A stretch of DNA of 18,155 bases from Deltaproteobacteria bacterium UBA5754 (GCA_002419025.1 DIFG01000005.1:37889-56043), one strand, 5' to 3'. Shown: positions 6,872 through 14,628, numbered from the stretch's first letter. Notes: a model not told the origin generated them from the sequence alone. Program-made: numbers and translations.

Positions 6872-7777
6872 CTATCCGGCCTCAAAGGTGACAGCGGCCC
6901 AGGTGCAGGACGCATCCTGGCGAGAGCGGATCTCCAGGACCGAAAGACCTATGGCGTTTTGGACCGCGTCAACCTGTGTGTCGAGGATCCCCGAGACGAT
7001 GAGGGTCCCGCCTGGGGCAATCAACGACCTGATCTTGTCGGAGAGAGAAAGGAGTGTCCCCCTGTCCAGATTGGCAAGGACCGCGTCGAAGGTTCCGTTT
7101 ATCTCTTCAAGGGGAAGGCCAATCACTGTGACTTTTCCGTCCACCCTGTTACGTGCCGTGTTTTCCTGGGCTGTGGCCACGGCCACCGGGTCGATGTCGA
7201 GGCCGGTCACGCGCGGGATTCCGAGAAGTGCGGCGCCGATGGCCAGGATCCCCGTCCCGGTGCCGATATCGAGGAGGGATCGGACAGACCTCTTGCCCAC
7301 GAGTCCTTCCAATCCCTCCATGACCAGGGATGTGGTGGCATGGGTCCCGGTCCCAAAGGCCTGACCGGGATCGATTTCGATTATTAGATCGGACGGGCGG
7401 GAAGAATATGTCTCCCAGCTCGGCCGGACGACGAAACGGTCTCCGATACGGATCGGCTTGAAGGACGTCTTCCAGGCTTCGGCCCAGTTCTCGTGCGGTA
7501 TCATGTTTTTTTCTACTGGGAAAGGCCGACGGAACGGGCTTTCGGCATGGAGTCCCTGGAGGAAGGCCGCGATCACCTCCATCCATTCGCGTTCACGGGC
7601 CTGATCGAGATACATGGTGATGCGGGTTTCGGTTCCAGTGGGGCAGGGGAGGTCCTGGCAGATCACGCCTCGGCCCGTGATCGAGACGGCCTCTTCCACG
7701 AGCAGGTCGGAAAGTTCCTCCGGGACGGTGACGGAGAGCTCGATCCATGAATGGGTGGTTGGTTGGTCCGGTTTCAT
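6872..7777 (-). CDS. prmA: Ribosomal protein L11 methyltransferase PrmA
   Basis: This is a class I S-adenosylmethionine methyltransferase that methylates ribosomal protein L11. Diagnostic motifs are ENWAEAWK (96-103), the family signature DPGQAFGTGTHATTSL (136-151), SAM motif I LDIGTGTGILAIG (169-181), acidic motif GLDIDP (192-197), ANL (235-237) and SGIL (262-265). Length is 301 aa from Met at 7777, typical for PrmA. The frame is open to an ATG at 7876, but the added residues are unlike the family. No clear Shine-Dalgarno precedes 7777, so the start is less certain than the identity. It is the first gene of the minus-strand operon. The 122-base gap to the divergent secretion ATPase gene must contain its promoter, though no strong -35/-10 pair is evident. 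Confidence 0.94.
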   Translation of the reverse strand: MKPDQPTTHSWIELSVTVPEELSDLLVEEAVSITGRGVICQDLPCPTGTETRITMYLDQAREREWMEVIAAFLQGLHAESPFRRPFPVEKNMIPHENWAEAWKTSFKPIRIGDRFVVRPSWETYSSRPSDLIIEIDPGQAFGTGTHATTSLVMEGLEGLVGKRSVRSLLDIGTGTGILAIGAALLGIPRVTGLDIDPVAVATAQENTARNRVDGKVTVIGLPLEEINGTFDAVLANLDRGTLLSLSDKIRSLIAPGGTLIVSGILDTQVDAVQNAIGLSVLEIRSRQDASCTWAAVTFEAG

Positions 7778-7899
7778 GGTTATGCGTGGATGGTCGATAG
7801 GAATAGAATAGAGAAACCTCGAAGGATGGTCCTCGCGCCCGATGGCTGTGCTGTCCGTCGGCAAGGGGGCACACAAATTGCGGAAACTGGATATGCATT

Positions 7900-9687
7900 A
7901 TGTACCATACGGTCGAAGACGTTTACAACCGGACGGCTCGGTCGTCCCATCCCTATTCGGACGCATCATATATCTTCGGACTTCTCGGCCAAAACGGTCT
8001 GCTCGGCCGGGAAAAGATCCAGGAGCTTGCGGCCAAACTCGAGATCCCCAGGCGCAAAGGCCAGGACCTCGTCCAGTGGCTCGATTCCATGGCCATCCCC
8101 CTTTCCGACAAAGACGGAGAGGTCCTTGACGAGCCGCGGATCCTCCAGGCCATTTCTCGAGACCGGGGCTGGATGTTTCGCCGTCTCGATCCTCTGCGCC
8201 TTGACATGGACGTGGTGACCAAGACCCTCCCTGCATCCTTTGCCCGCAGGCGTTTCATCCTCCCTTATGCCTGGCGTGGAAACGAACTCGAAATCGTCTG
8301 CTACGATCCCCTTGACAAGGAGCTCGAAGAGGACCTCCAGAGGGTCGTGAAGGCCACCATGAGGATCTCTGTCACACCGAGAAAGGATATCGAGCGTATC
8401 ATTCAGGAATTTTTCGATTTCAGGCAATCCATCGCCGCGGCCCAGAACGTCCTCGCCTCTCCCACGGTGGACATCTCGAACCTGGAGCAGTACGTGCGGC
8501 TCTCGTCCCCAGAGGGATGCCCGACGGATGCCCACATCCAGAGGGCCGTGGACCACCTCTTCCACTATGCCCTGGATCAGAGGGCGAGCGACATACACAT
8601 CGAGCCCAAACGGGAGGAAACCTGGGTCCGCCTCCGCATAGACGGCGTCCTCCACACGGTGTACCGGCTCCCGAAGGTGGTGCACGAGGCCGTCTGCTCC
8701 CGGATCAAGGCCATATCCCGCCTTGACGTGGCCGAGAAGAGACGGCCCCAGGACGGGCGTATCAAGATCGCCTGGAAGGATACAGAGGCAGAGGTCCGGG
8801 TCTCGACCGTTCCCGTCTCTTTCGGCGAAAAGGTCGTGCTGCGCCTCCAGAGCGCTGAGATCCTTTTCAGCAGCCTTGATGAGCTGGGATTTTCCCCGAG
8901 GGACCTGGAGATCTACGAAAGGTTTCTGGCCCGGCGCCATGGGATCGTCCTCATCACCGGCCCGACCGGAAGTGGAAAGTCCACGACCCTCTATTCCACG
9001 CTCAGGCATCTGGCCACCCCGGAGGTGAACATCGTGAGCGTGGAGGATCCTGTGGAGATGGTCCACGAGGGCTTCAACCAGATAGCGGTCCAGCCCCAAA
9101 TCGATGTCACTTTTGCAACGATACTTCGAAACATCCTGAGACAGGACCCGGACATAATCATGATCGGCGAGATCCGTGACCTCGAGACCGCCGAACATGC
9201 GGTGCAGGCGGCCCTCACAGGGCACCTCGTCTTTTCGACACTCCACACAAACGATGCAGTGGGCGCGGTCACCCGCCTCAGGGACCTTGGGCTGGCCCCC
9301 TATCTCATTTCCTCGACCCTGATAGGCGTCGTGGCCCAGCGGCTGGTCCGTCTGGTCTGCCCCGCATGCCGGGAGCCCGTGCATCACCAGGCAGGCGTCC
9401 TTACGGCCCTCGTCTCCGATCCCCCTGGGGAAGGGGTCACCGGGTGGGCGGGAAAGGGGTGTTCCAGATGTAGGGGCACGGGGTATTTCGGGCGCATCGG
9501 GATCTACGAGGTCTTTCCTGTCTCAGATGAGGTGAAAGGCCTCATCCACGAGGGGGCCCCGGAGACAACACTCAGACGGCAGGCCTTTTCCGAGGGCGTG
9601 ACCCCGCTTACTGCGGACGGTTTTCGCAAGCTGAAGGAGGGCATGACAACGCTCGAGGAGGTCCTCCGGGTTGCTGGAGGGGGGTAA
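7900..9687 (+). CDS. GspE/PilB-family secretion or pilus ATPase
   Basis: This cytoplasmic hexameric ATPase family powers type II secretion or type IV pilus assembly. An N-terminal T2SSE_N-like domain (about 80-170) precedes the ATPase core: ASDIHIEP (229-236), Walker A GPTGSGKS (354-361), Asp box VEDPVE (381-386), Walker B region DPDIIMIGEIRD (416-427), His box TGHLVFSTLHTND (440-452), and a zinc tetracysteine C487, C490, C521, C524. At 595 aa it is slightly longer than typical PilB/GspE (about 500-570) because of about 80 extra N-terminal residues. The ATG at 7900 has only a weak GGA about 8 bases upstream. No pseudopilin, inner-membrane platform or secretin gene lies beside it, so I cannot choose between GspE and PilB. 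It converges on rpoD with only 12 bases between. Confidence 0.9.
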   Translation: MYHTVEDVYNRTARSSHPYSDASYIFGLLGQNGLLGREKIQELAAKLEIPRRKGQDLVQWLDSMAIPLSDKDGEVLDEPRILQAISRDRGWMFRRLDPLRLDMDVVTKTLPASFARRRFILPYAWRGNELEIVCYDPLDKELEEDLQRVVKATMRISVTPRKDIERIIQEFFDFRQSIAAAQNVLASPTVDISNLEQYVRLSSPEGCPTDAHIQRAVDHLFHYALDQRASDIHIEPKREETWVRLRIDGVLHTVYRLPKVVHEAVCSRIKAISRLDVAEKRRPQDGRIKIAWKDTEAEVRVSTVPVSFGEKVVLRLQSAEILFSSLDELGFSPRDLEIYERFLARRHGIVLITGPTGSGKSTTLYSTLRHLATPEVNIVSVEDPVEMVHEGFNQIAVQPQIDVTFATILRNILRQDPDIIMIGEIRDLETAEHAVQAALTGHLVFSTLHTNDAVGAVTRLRDLGLAPYLISSTLIGVVAQRLVRLVCPACREPVHHQAGVLTALVSDPPGEGVTGWAGKGCSRCRGTGYFGRIGIYEVFPVSDEVKGLIHEGAPETTLRRQAFSEGVTPLTADGFRKLKEGMTTLEEVLRVAGGG

Positions 9688-9699
9688 CATATTGATGAT

Positions 9700-11187
9700 T
9701 CAAGGTGTTTTTGGAGAATCTATGAGTCCATTGAGGCCCTTGGCGCGGTGGGCCTGTCGGAGTTTTTTGATGGCCTTGGCCTCGATCTGACGGATTCGTT
9801 CCCGTGTGACGAGAAAGTCGCGTCCCACTTCCTCCAAGGTGTGGTCCGTACGTTCACCGATGCCGAAGCGCAGCCTCAAAATTTTTTCTTCGCGGGGGGA
9901 AAGACTCGAAAGGATCCTCCGTGTCTGCTCGGCGAGGTTTTGGCTCATGGCCAGTTCGTCGGGCTGGGGCTGTGAATCGTCTTCTATAAGGTCGATAAGG
10001 GAATAGTCGTCGTCCTCTGAGACGCTCGTCTCAAGGGATATAGTGTCCTTCGCGACCTTGAGGACGTTTTGGATCTTGTCCGCTGGTATTCCGGTGCGTT
10101 CGGAGAGCTCTTCCGGATGGGGGTCCCGCCCCTTTTCCCGGATCAGGTCACGGGAGACCTTTATGATCTTGTTGAGGGTCTCGACCATGTGCACTGGTAT
10201 CCTGATGGTCCGGGCCTGGTCCGCGATGGCCCGGGTGATGGCCTGGCGGATCCACCACGTGGCATAGGTACTGAATTTGTAACCTCTCGAGTACTCGAAT
10301 TTTTCCACGGCCTTTATGAGGCCGATGTTCCCTTCCTGGATGAGGTCCGATAGGGCGAGTCCGCGTTGAGAATGTCTTTTTGCTATATTGACAACCAGGC
10401 GGAGATTGGCGCGGATGATCCTTTCCTTTGTGTGACGCGCTCGGGAGAGGGCATGAGTGAAGGCGGCATGGAGATCGTCGAGCGATGCCTGGCTTAGTCC
10501 GGTTGCGGCCCTGCGATCAGGGATGGAATAATGCGAAAGTTCTTCCCAGCAGGTGAGAAAGGCCGTACAGGCGAGGGTGAAGAGGCAGGCCGGGACCCTC
10601 TCCCGGATCGTTGCCTTCACCATGGCATGCGCGATCTGCGAGATGCCGTTCTCAGCCGTAGATGTGTCGTCACGCCTGAGCATGTCCTCGAGGAGGCGAC
10701 TCCTTTCCGCCTGTATATCCTTCATCAGGCCGAGGCGGGCGTCGAATTCCGCTTTACCGGAAGGTGCAGCCGTGTCCTTTACGTCCGTCTCCTCTTCAGG
10801 GTCTTCGTCACGGCATTCGGGAGGAAGTTCCCGTCCCGTTCCCGCGGTCACGAGGATTCTGTCTACTGCCGGATGGAGTATGAAAGCGGATAGAAGGGCG
10901 CTTCTTTCGCTCTCTTCGAGGTGATGGAAGATCTCCCTTTCCTGTTCCTTTGTAAGGAGGGGGTCCTCGGACATCTCCTTCAGGTAGATCTTGATCGAGT
11001 CAATGGCGCTCAGCGAAAAGGGGTGGTTTTCCGGGGTGTTCTCAGGTTCCTGGGAGGGGTCAGTGAAGGATTCGGCCGCACTCCAGACGATATTGTCATC
11101 CGATTCCACCAAATCCCGCAGGCGGTCATCGATGTTATGTATTTCCTGGGGGTTATCCCCGTGGGAATCGTCCCATTCGTGTGCCAT
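9700..11187 (-). CDS. rpoD: Primary sigma factor RpoD (sigma-70), compact form
   Basis: This group 1 sigma factor directs RNA polymerase to housekeeping promoters. Visible regions are 1.2 (about 60-95, SAIDSIKIYLKEM), a long non-conserved region (96-250), 2.1-2.4 (about 251-325, including DLIQEGNIGLIKAVEKFEY and FSTYATWWIRQAI), 3.0 (327-340) and 4.2 (449-475, TLEEVGRDFLVTRERIRQIE). At 495 aa it is shorter than E. coli RpoD (613). The first 57 residues are acidic and lack a recognisable region 1.1. Two adjacent ATGs occur at 11190 and 11187. AAGGAG lies three bases before the first and six before the second, so I chose 11187. It lies 37 bases downstream of dnaG on the same strand, the classical arrangement. 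RpoH-type sigmas also lack region 1.1, but the long non-conserved region and the dnaG neighbour favour RpoD. Confidence 0.92.
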   Translation of the reverse strand: MAHEWDDSHGDNPQEIHNIDDRLRDLVESDDNIVWSAAESFTDPSQEPENTPENHPFSLSAIDSIKIYLKEMSEDPLLTKEQEREIFHHLEESERSALLSAFILHPAVDRILVTAGTGRELPPECRDEDPEEETDVKDTAAPSGKAEFDARLGLMKDIQAERSRLLEDMLRRDDTSTAENGISQIAHAMVKATIRERVPACLFTLACTAFLTCWEELSHYSIPDRRAATGLSQASLDDLHAAFTHALSRARHTKERIIRANLRLVVNIAKRHSQRGLALSDLIQEGNIGLIKAVEKFEYSRGYKFSTYATWWIRQAITRAIADQARTIRIPVHMVETLNKIIKVSRDLIREKGRDPHPEELSERTGIPADKIQNVLKVAKDTISLETSVSEDDDYSLIDLIEDDSQPQPDELAMSQNLAEQTRRILSSLSPREEKILRLRFGIGERTDHTLEEVGRDFLVTRERIRQIEAKAIKKLRQAHRAKGLNGLIDSPKTP

Positions 11188-11224
11188 CATGCGCTCCTTG
11201 AAAGTTTTCGGAAGTATTTCAGGG

Positions 11225-12991
11225 TCATAAGAGCTGGGAAAGATGCCTGAGAATACGGGACTCGTCGCCATCAGGGCCGGTCTTTTTCAGGTCTTCTATA
11301 AGGGCCCTTCTAAGGGCGCGCCTGCGCTGGTTTTCGCAGTAATTTCTCAGCGCCCGTATGGTCTCTTCTGTCGCCTCCTCGGCGTGTGCCTCGCCCGCGA
11401 GGCGTTCGGCAAGTTCAGCTACCTCCGTGAGTGCGTAGATGCGGCTGCGAAGTGTGTCGATTTCCAGGCACCCTTCGGATTTGAAGACGTGTTCCATCGC
11501 GCACCAGAGATCTCGGAGCGGACCGTCGTCGAGCCACAGGCCCGGGCCGTGATCAACGAAATGGGCCATGGAATGGGGCAGGCTCAGCACGAAGGCGACG
11601 AGCTTTTCGTCTGCGCTTCTGGCCCGGGAGAGGCCGATGCGAGACGGAGATCTAGCGGCCTTGACCGTTTCCGCCCTGGAGGAGGATGCCTGGGGTGTCA
11701 CCCTTGTCCACAGGGCGTCCTCGCGGATCCCGAGTCTCTGGGCTACATGGCCGACGAGGAGGGCGCATCTCGCCGGGTCCTGGATCGAGCCCAGGATCGG
11801 CATGACCTCCTCGAGGATCGCGATCTTCCCGTCGGGCGTGGATCCATGCCGCGCGAGGCTGCGGTCGATAGCGAAATCGATCCCTGCAGGGGCTGAGCGC
11901 GCTAACTTTTCCCATCCGTCCCTTCCCTCCCGCTGGACAAGGCTGTCCGGATCGTCCCCGGGAGGGAGAGTGACCACGGAGACACGGAGTTCCGCAGCGT
12001 AGAGGATGGGCAGGGTCCTCATGGCAGCGGAGATCCCGGCCTCGTCGCCATCGAAGACGAGTGTCCAGTTTTTCGAAAGCCCACGCAGGATTTTTGCATG
12101 GTTCTCGGTGAGGGCGGTGCCGAGGGTCGCCACCACCTCTGTCACGCCCGCCTGAGCCAGAGCGATGAGATCCAGATAGCCTTCCACGACGTATCCGTGT
12201 CCGGCCTGACGAATGGGACCTGCGGCCTGGGAGATGCCGTAGAGGGCCCTGCCCTTGTGATAGAGGGATGTCTCCGGGGAATTGAGGTATTTGGGCATTC
12301 CATCCCCGAGGACCCTTCCGCCGAAGGCGATGATCTTTCCGTGTCGGTCCAGGATGGGGAAGATGACGCGGGATCGGAACCTGTCGTAATAGGCCCGTTT
12401 ACCTTGTCCGCCCTCCTTGCGGATGACGAGTCCGGCCTTTTCTGCACGATCGAGAGGGATCCCCTGGGCCTCGAGGTGTCGAATGAGTCCCTCCCACTCA
12501 TCCACGGCCCAGCCGATCCCGAAGCGTTCCGCTGTCTCGTTTTGTATGCCCCTTTTCCTGAGATAGGCCCGGGCCGGTGAGCCTTCAGGGGCAAGGAGGT
12601 TTTGGCGGAAGAAACGGTGAGCGACCTCAAGGGTCCGGAGGAGTTCCTCCCGTTCGTCTTTGAGGGCCTTCTCCCTGGACGAGAGGGGGGCATCGGGGAT
12701 GGGGATTCCGGCGACCCCTGCAAGCCGGGTTACGGCATCGACAAAGTCAAGGCCCTCGATCTTCATGAGGAATGTGATGGCGTCTCCGCTCTCTCCGCAC
12801 CCAAAGCAGTGAAAAAACTGTCTGTCCTCGTTGATGGAGAAAGAAGGGGTTTTTTCCTGGTGAAAAGGGCAGAGACCGACCCAGTTTCTCCCTTGTTTCC
12901 TGAGCGGGGCATATCCCTCTACGATGTGGCGGATGTTGACGGCCTCGAGGATTGCCCGGATCGTGTCTTCGGGAATATGTCCTTTGCCCAT
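11225..12991 (-). CDS. dnaG: DNA primase DnaG
   Basis: This is the replicative primase that makes RNA primers at the fork together with DnaB. The N-terminal CHC2 zinc ribbon has C41, H44, C62 and C65 (CPFHQEKTPSF...HCFGCG). The central RNA-polymerase/Toprim domain shows KYLNSPET (234-241), EGYLD (270-274) and DGDEAG (314-319). The C-terminal part (about 450-588) should be the DnaB-interacting domain but is poorly conserved. At 588 aa its length is normal. The ATG at 12991 has AGGAA about six bases upstream. An in-frame ATG at 13042 has no ribosome site. It is followed by rpoD and preceded by a good divergent promoter. rpsU, often first in this operon, is absent here. Confidence 0.95.
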   Translation of the reverse strand: MGKGHIPEDTIRAILEAVNIRHIVEGYAPLRKQGRNWVGLCPFHQEKTPSFSINEDRQFFHCFGCGESGDAITFLMKIEGLDFVDAVTRLAGVAGIPIPDAPLSSREKALKDEREELLRTLEVAHRFFRQNLLAPEGSPARAYLRKRGIQNETAERFGIGWAVDEWEGLIRHLEAQGIPLDRAEKAGLVIRKEGGQGKRAYYDRFRSRVIFPILDRHGKIIAFGGRVLGDGMPKYLNSPETSLYHKGRALYGISQAAGPIRQAGHGYVVEGYLDLIALAQAGVTEVVATLGTALTENHAKILRGLSKNWTLVFDGDEAGISAAMRTLPILYAAELRVSVVTLPPGDDPDSLVQREGRDGWEKLARSAPAGIDFAIDRSLARHGSTPDGKIAILEEVMPILGSIQDPARCALLVGHVAQRLGIREDALWTRVTPQASSSRAETVKAARSPSRIGLSRARSADEKLVAFVLSLPHSMAHFVDHGPGLWLDDGPLRDLWCAMEHVFKSEGCLEIDTLRSRIYALTEVAELAERLAGEAHAEEATEETIRALRNYCENQRRRALRRALIEDLKKTGPDGDESRILRHLSQLL

Positions 12992-13113
12992 GGAGGTTCC
13001 TGTGTATCCCTGCGGATTCAGGAGAAAGGCATGATCATGCACGGATGTGCAAAAGGGTGGCGGATGGACGGGCGGGTGCTTTAGGAAGGTCTTGCGATCT
13101 CTGCAGTTTGTGA

Positions 13114-13142
13114 AATATGATCTTGAAAGACGAGACTGTCAA
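13114..13142 (-). promoter_or_regulatory. Likely sigma-70 promoter of dnaG-rpoD
   Basis: On the minus strand a perfect -35 TTGACA (13142-13137) is followed by a 17-base spacer and CATATT (13119-13114; four of six consensus bases). It would give a leader of roughly 115 bases before the dnaG ATG at 12991. No other strong candidate lies in the gap. Confidence 0.55.
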
Positions 13143-13159
13143 TGAAGCACCTCCTCTTG

Positions 13160-13349
13160 CCAGGGATCCGTCAAAGTCAAAATTCTGAATTCTTGGGCCG
13201 ACGGTCGGGGTGTTTGTGGAGTGAGGCGACCATGGACGGGCGCCGTCGGCAAATCCGCCCCCATGGAGGGGGGCTATTTGCCGCACGGAACAAATACCCC
13301 GGCCGTCGGCCCACAGAACCCTTGCCTTGCTGACTTTGACGGAGTCCTG
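13160..13349. mobile_element. 190-bp palindromic MITE-like element with 9-bp target duplication
   Basis: The terminal inverted repeats are CAGGGATCCGTCAAAGTCA (13161-13179) and, on the other strand, CAGGACTCCGTCAAAGTCA (13349-13331), matching at 17 of 19 bases. Further in, 13194-13217 pairs with 13290-13313 (22 of 24). The centre is a hairpin with CCGTCGGCAAAT (13243-13254) against 13276-13288, closed by GCCCCC/GGGGGC. The one-sided stretch 13218-13242 has no partner. The exact 9-mer CTCCTCTTG flanks it at 13151-13159 and 13350-13358, as expected for a target-site duplication. There is no transposase or convincing ORF inside. Confidence 0.75.
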
Positions 13350-13368
13350 CTCCTCTTGGTTTCTCCAC

Positions 13369-13396
13369 TTGACATCGCCCGGATTTTTTTTATTAT
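13369..13396 (+). promoter_or_regulatory. Likely sigma-70 promoter of rplM-rpsI
   Basis: A perfect -35 TTGACA (13369-13374), a 16-base spacer and TATTAT (13391-13396; five of six) precede rplM. The predicted leader is about 80 bases. It lies 19 bases outside the right end of the palindromic element, so transcription does not need any part of that element. Confidence 0.7.
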
Positions 13397-13483
13397 CCCT
13401 CTTTTCGAGACACGAGCCTTGGAGGCGTCCATATTCACGCGTCCTGGCTCGACGGTCACGACAGTCTGCCACGGAGTTTGTCC

Positions 13484-13921
13484 ATGAAGACACCTCTTCC
13501 CCGGGAGGATTCGATCCTCCGGAAATGGTATGTCATTGACGCAGAGAACCTAGTTCTCGGCCGTCTTGCCACCCAGATCGCCTTTCGCCTTCGCGGAAAG
13601 CACAAGCCGATCTTCACCCCCCATCTCGACACCGGCGATTACATCATCGTCTTGAACGCGGAAAAGGTGAGGCTGACAGGCAACAAGATGGACGACAAGA
13701 TGTATTACCAGCACACAGGTTACCTCGGCCATCTTAAATCCGCTTCAGCCCGACAGATGCTCGACAAGAAGCCCGCAGAGGTCCTTCGGCTCGCTGTCCG
13801 GCGTATGCTTCCCAAGAATCGGCTCGGGCGTCACCAGCTCAAGAAGCTCAAGATCTATACCGGTTCGTCCCATCCCCATGCGGCCCAGATGCCCGAAAAG
13901 CTCGAGATCGCTACTCGATAA
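13484..13921 (+). CDS. rplM: 50S ribosomal protein L13
   Basis: This is large-subunit ribosomal protein L13 (145 aa), an early assembly protein that binds 23S rRNA. It shows family hallmarks such as KWYVIDAENLVLGRLATQIA (residues 14-33), YIIVLNAEKVRLTGNK, YYQHTGYLG and AVRRMLPKNRLGR. The ATG at 13484 has GGAG seven bases upstream; an in-frame TTG at 13478 is not needed. It is followed after 14 bases by rpsI, the near-universal bacterial pair. Transcription probably starts at the promoter at 13369-13396. Nothing unusual is seen in the protein. Confidence 0.97.
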   Translation: MKTPLPREDSILRKWYVIDAENLVLGRLATQIAFRLRGKHKPIFTPHLDTGDYIIVLNAEKVRLTGNKMDDKMYYQHTGYLGHLKSASARQMLDKKPAEVLRLAVRRMLPKNRLGRHQLKKLKIYTGSSHPHAAQMPEKLEIATR

Positions 13922-13935
13922 AGGAAAAGAAAGCC

Positions 13936-14328
13936 ATGGTTCAGGAACGATACTACGCGACAGGAAGGCGGAAGACCGCGGTTGCCCGTGTCTGGATCTT
14001 CCCGGGAACGGGTGCCGCAAAGGTCAACGGTCAACCTCTCGAAGAGTATTTTGATGGTGACACGAGCCGCATAGTGATAGAGCGGCCGTTTGTCATCACG
14101 GAGACGCTTGGCAAGCTTGATGCCATTGTCACTGTCAGTGGAGGAGGAAAGTCCGCGCAGGCAGAGGCGATACGTCACGGTATTGCCCGTGCGCTCCTGT
14201 CTGTCAACGAAAATTACCGCGTACCTCTCAAGAAAGCAGGCTTTCTGACGCGGGATCCCCGCGTCAAAGAGAGAAAGAAATACGGACTCGCTGGCGCAAG
14301 AAAACGATTCCAGTATTCCAAACGGTAA
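13936..14328 (+). CDS. rpsI: 30S ribosomal protein S9
   Basis: This is small-subunit ribosomal protein S9 (130 aa), whose C-terminal tail reaches the P-site tRNA. The typical start YYATGRRKTAVARVW (6-20), central GGGKSAQAEAIRHGIARALL and the terminal FQYSKR are intact. The final Lys-Arg that contacts tRNA is present. AAGGA lies about ten bases before the ATG. It is cotranscribed with rplM. Its likely terminator lies 260 bases downstream, on the far side of a MITE-like element. Confidence 0.97.
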   Translation: MVQERYYATGRRKTAVARVWIFPGTGAAKVNGQPLEEYFDGDTSRIVIERPFVITETLGKLDAIVTVSGGGKSAQAEAIRHGIARALLSVNENYRVPLKKAGFLTRDPRVKERKKYGLAGARKRFQYSKR

Positions 14329-14367
14329 CCTGTTTCATTTATCTGATCGCGCTGCAAAAACTTCAAA

Positions 14368-14577
14368 ATCTGATCCCGCTCAAAAAGTCAGAGATGCAAG
14401 GCGCGCAATTTTCCAGGAATGTGACGTACTTAGCATACTTAGCATGGACTGGAAAATTGAAGCACAAATCGGGAGAACTGCCGATTTGTATGGCCGAAGG
14501 CAGCCCCGAAGGGGTGGCGTCCAAAGATGGACGCCATGCGAGCCGCGAGAATCGGGTTTTTTTCATCGGGATCATAT
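14368..14577. mobile_element. 210-bp multi-hairpin MITE-like element with 7-bp target duplication
   Basis: The left end (from 14368) and the reverse complement of the right end (to 14577) match at 16 of the first 19 bases, sharing TGATCCCG and an A-run. The heptamer CTTCAAA flanks it at 14361-14367 and 14578-14584, a probable target-site duplication. Inside is a chain of perfect inverted repeats: CAATTTTCCAG (14406-14416/14449-14459), ACAAATCGG (14464-14472/14481-14489), CCCC (14504-14507/14511-14514) and GGCGTCCA (14516-14523/14528-14535). ACTTAGCAT is tandemly repeated near 14428-14445. A degenerate copy of the left end lies 27 bases upstream at 14344-14364. No transposase is encoded. Confidence 0.72.
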
Positions 14578-14588
14578 CTTCAAACGAA

Positions 14589-14617
14589 AAGGAAGGGATG
14601 ATCCCTTCCTTTTTTTT
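14589..14617 (+). terminator. Rho-independent terminator for rplM-rpsI
   Basis: A perfect 10-base stem (AAGGAAGGGA, loop TGA, TCCCTTCCTT; 14589-14611) runs straight into a T-tract extending to 14617. The A-run on its left could allow weak function in the other direction. It ends only 11 bases before the argC ATG and abuts the argC ribosome site, so it may also act on argC. Confidence 0.85.
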
Positions 14618-14628
14618 GGGGGAGAGCC

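Noticed and set aside
7966..9387. Long minus-strand open frame (about 473 codons) opposite the GspE/PilB ATPase
   Set aside because: The plus-strand ATPase motifs are complete. The antisense translation is His/Asp/Gly-rich and unlike any known protein.
9688..9699. Terminator between the convergent ATPase and rpoD genes
   Set aside because: The gap is only 12 bases and I see no stem followed by a T-tract on either strand.
13403..13483. Autoregulatory ribosomal-protein leader upstream of rplM
   Set aside because: The leader is about 80 bases, but I could not identify a structure matching a known L13 leader by eye. Covariance-model searching would be needed.
13035..13493. Minus-strand open frame across the dnaG-rplM gap
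   Set aside because: It runs through both candidate promoters and the palindromic element, and has no ribosome site or similarity I recognise.
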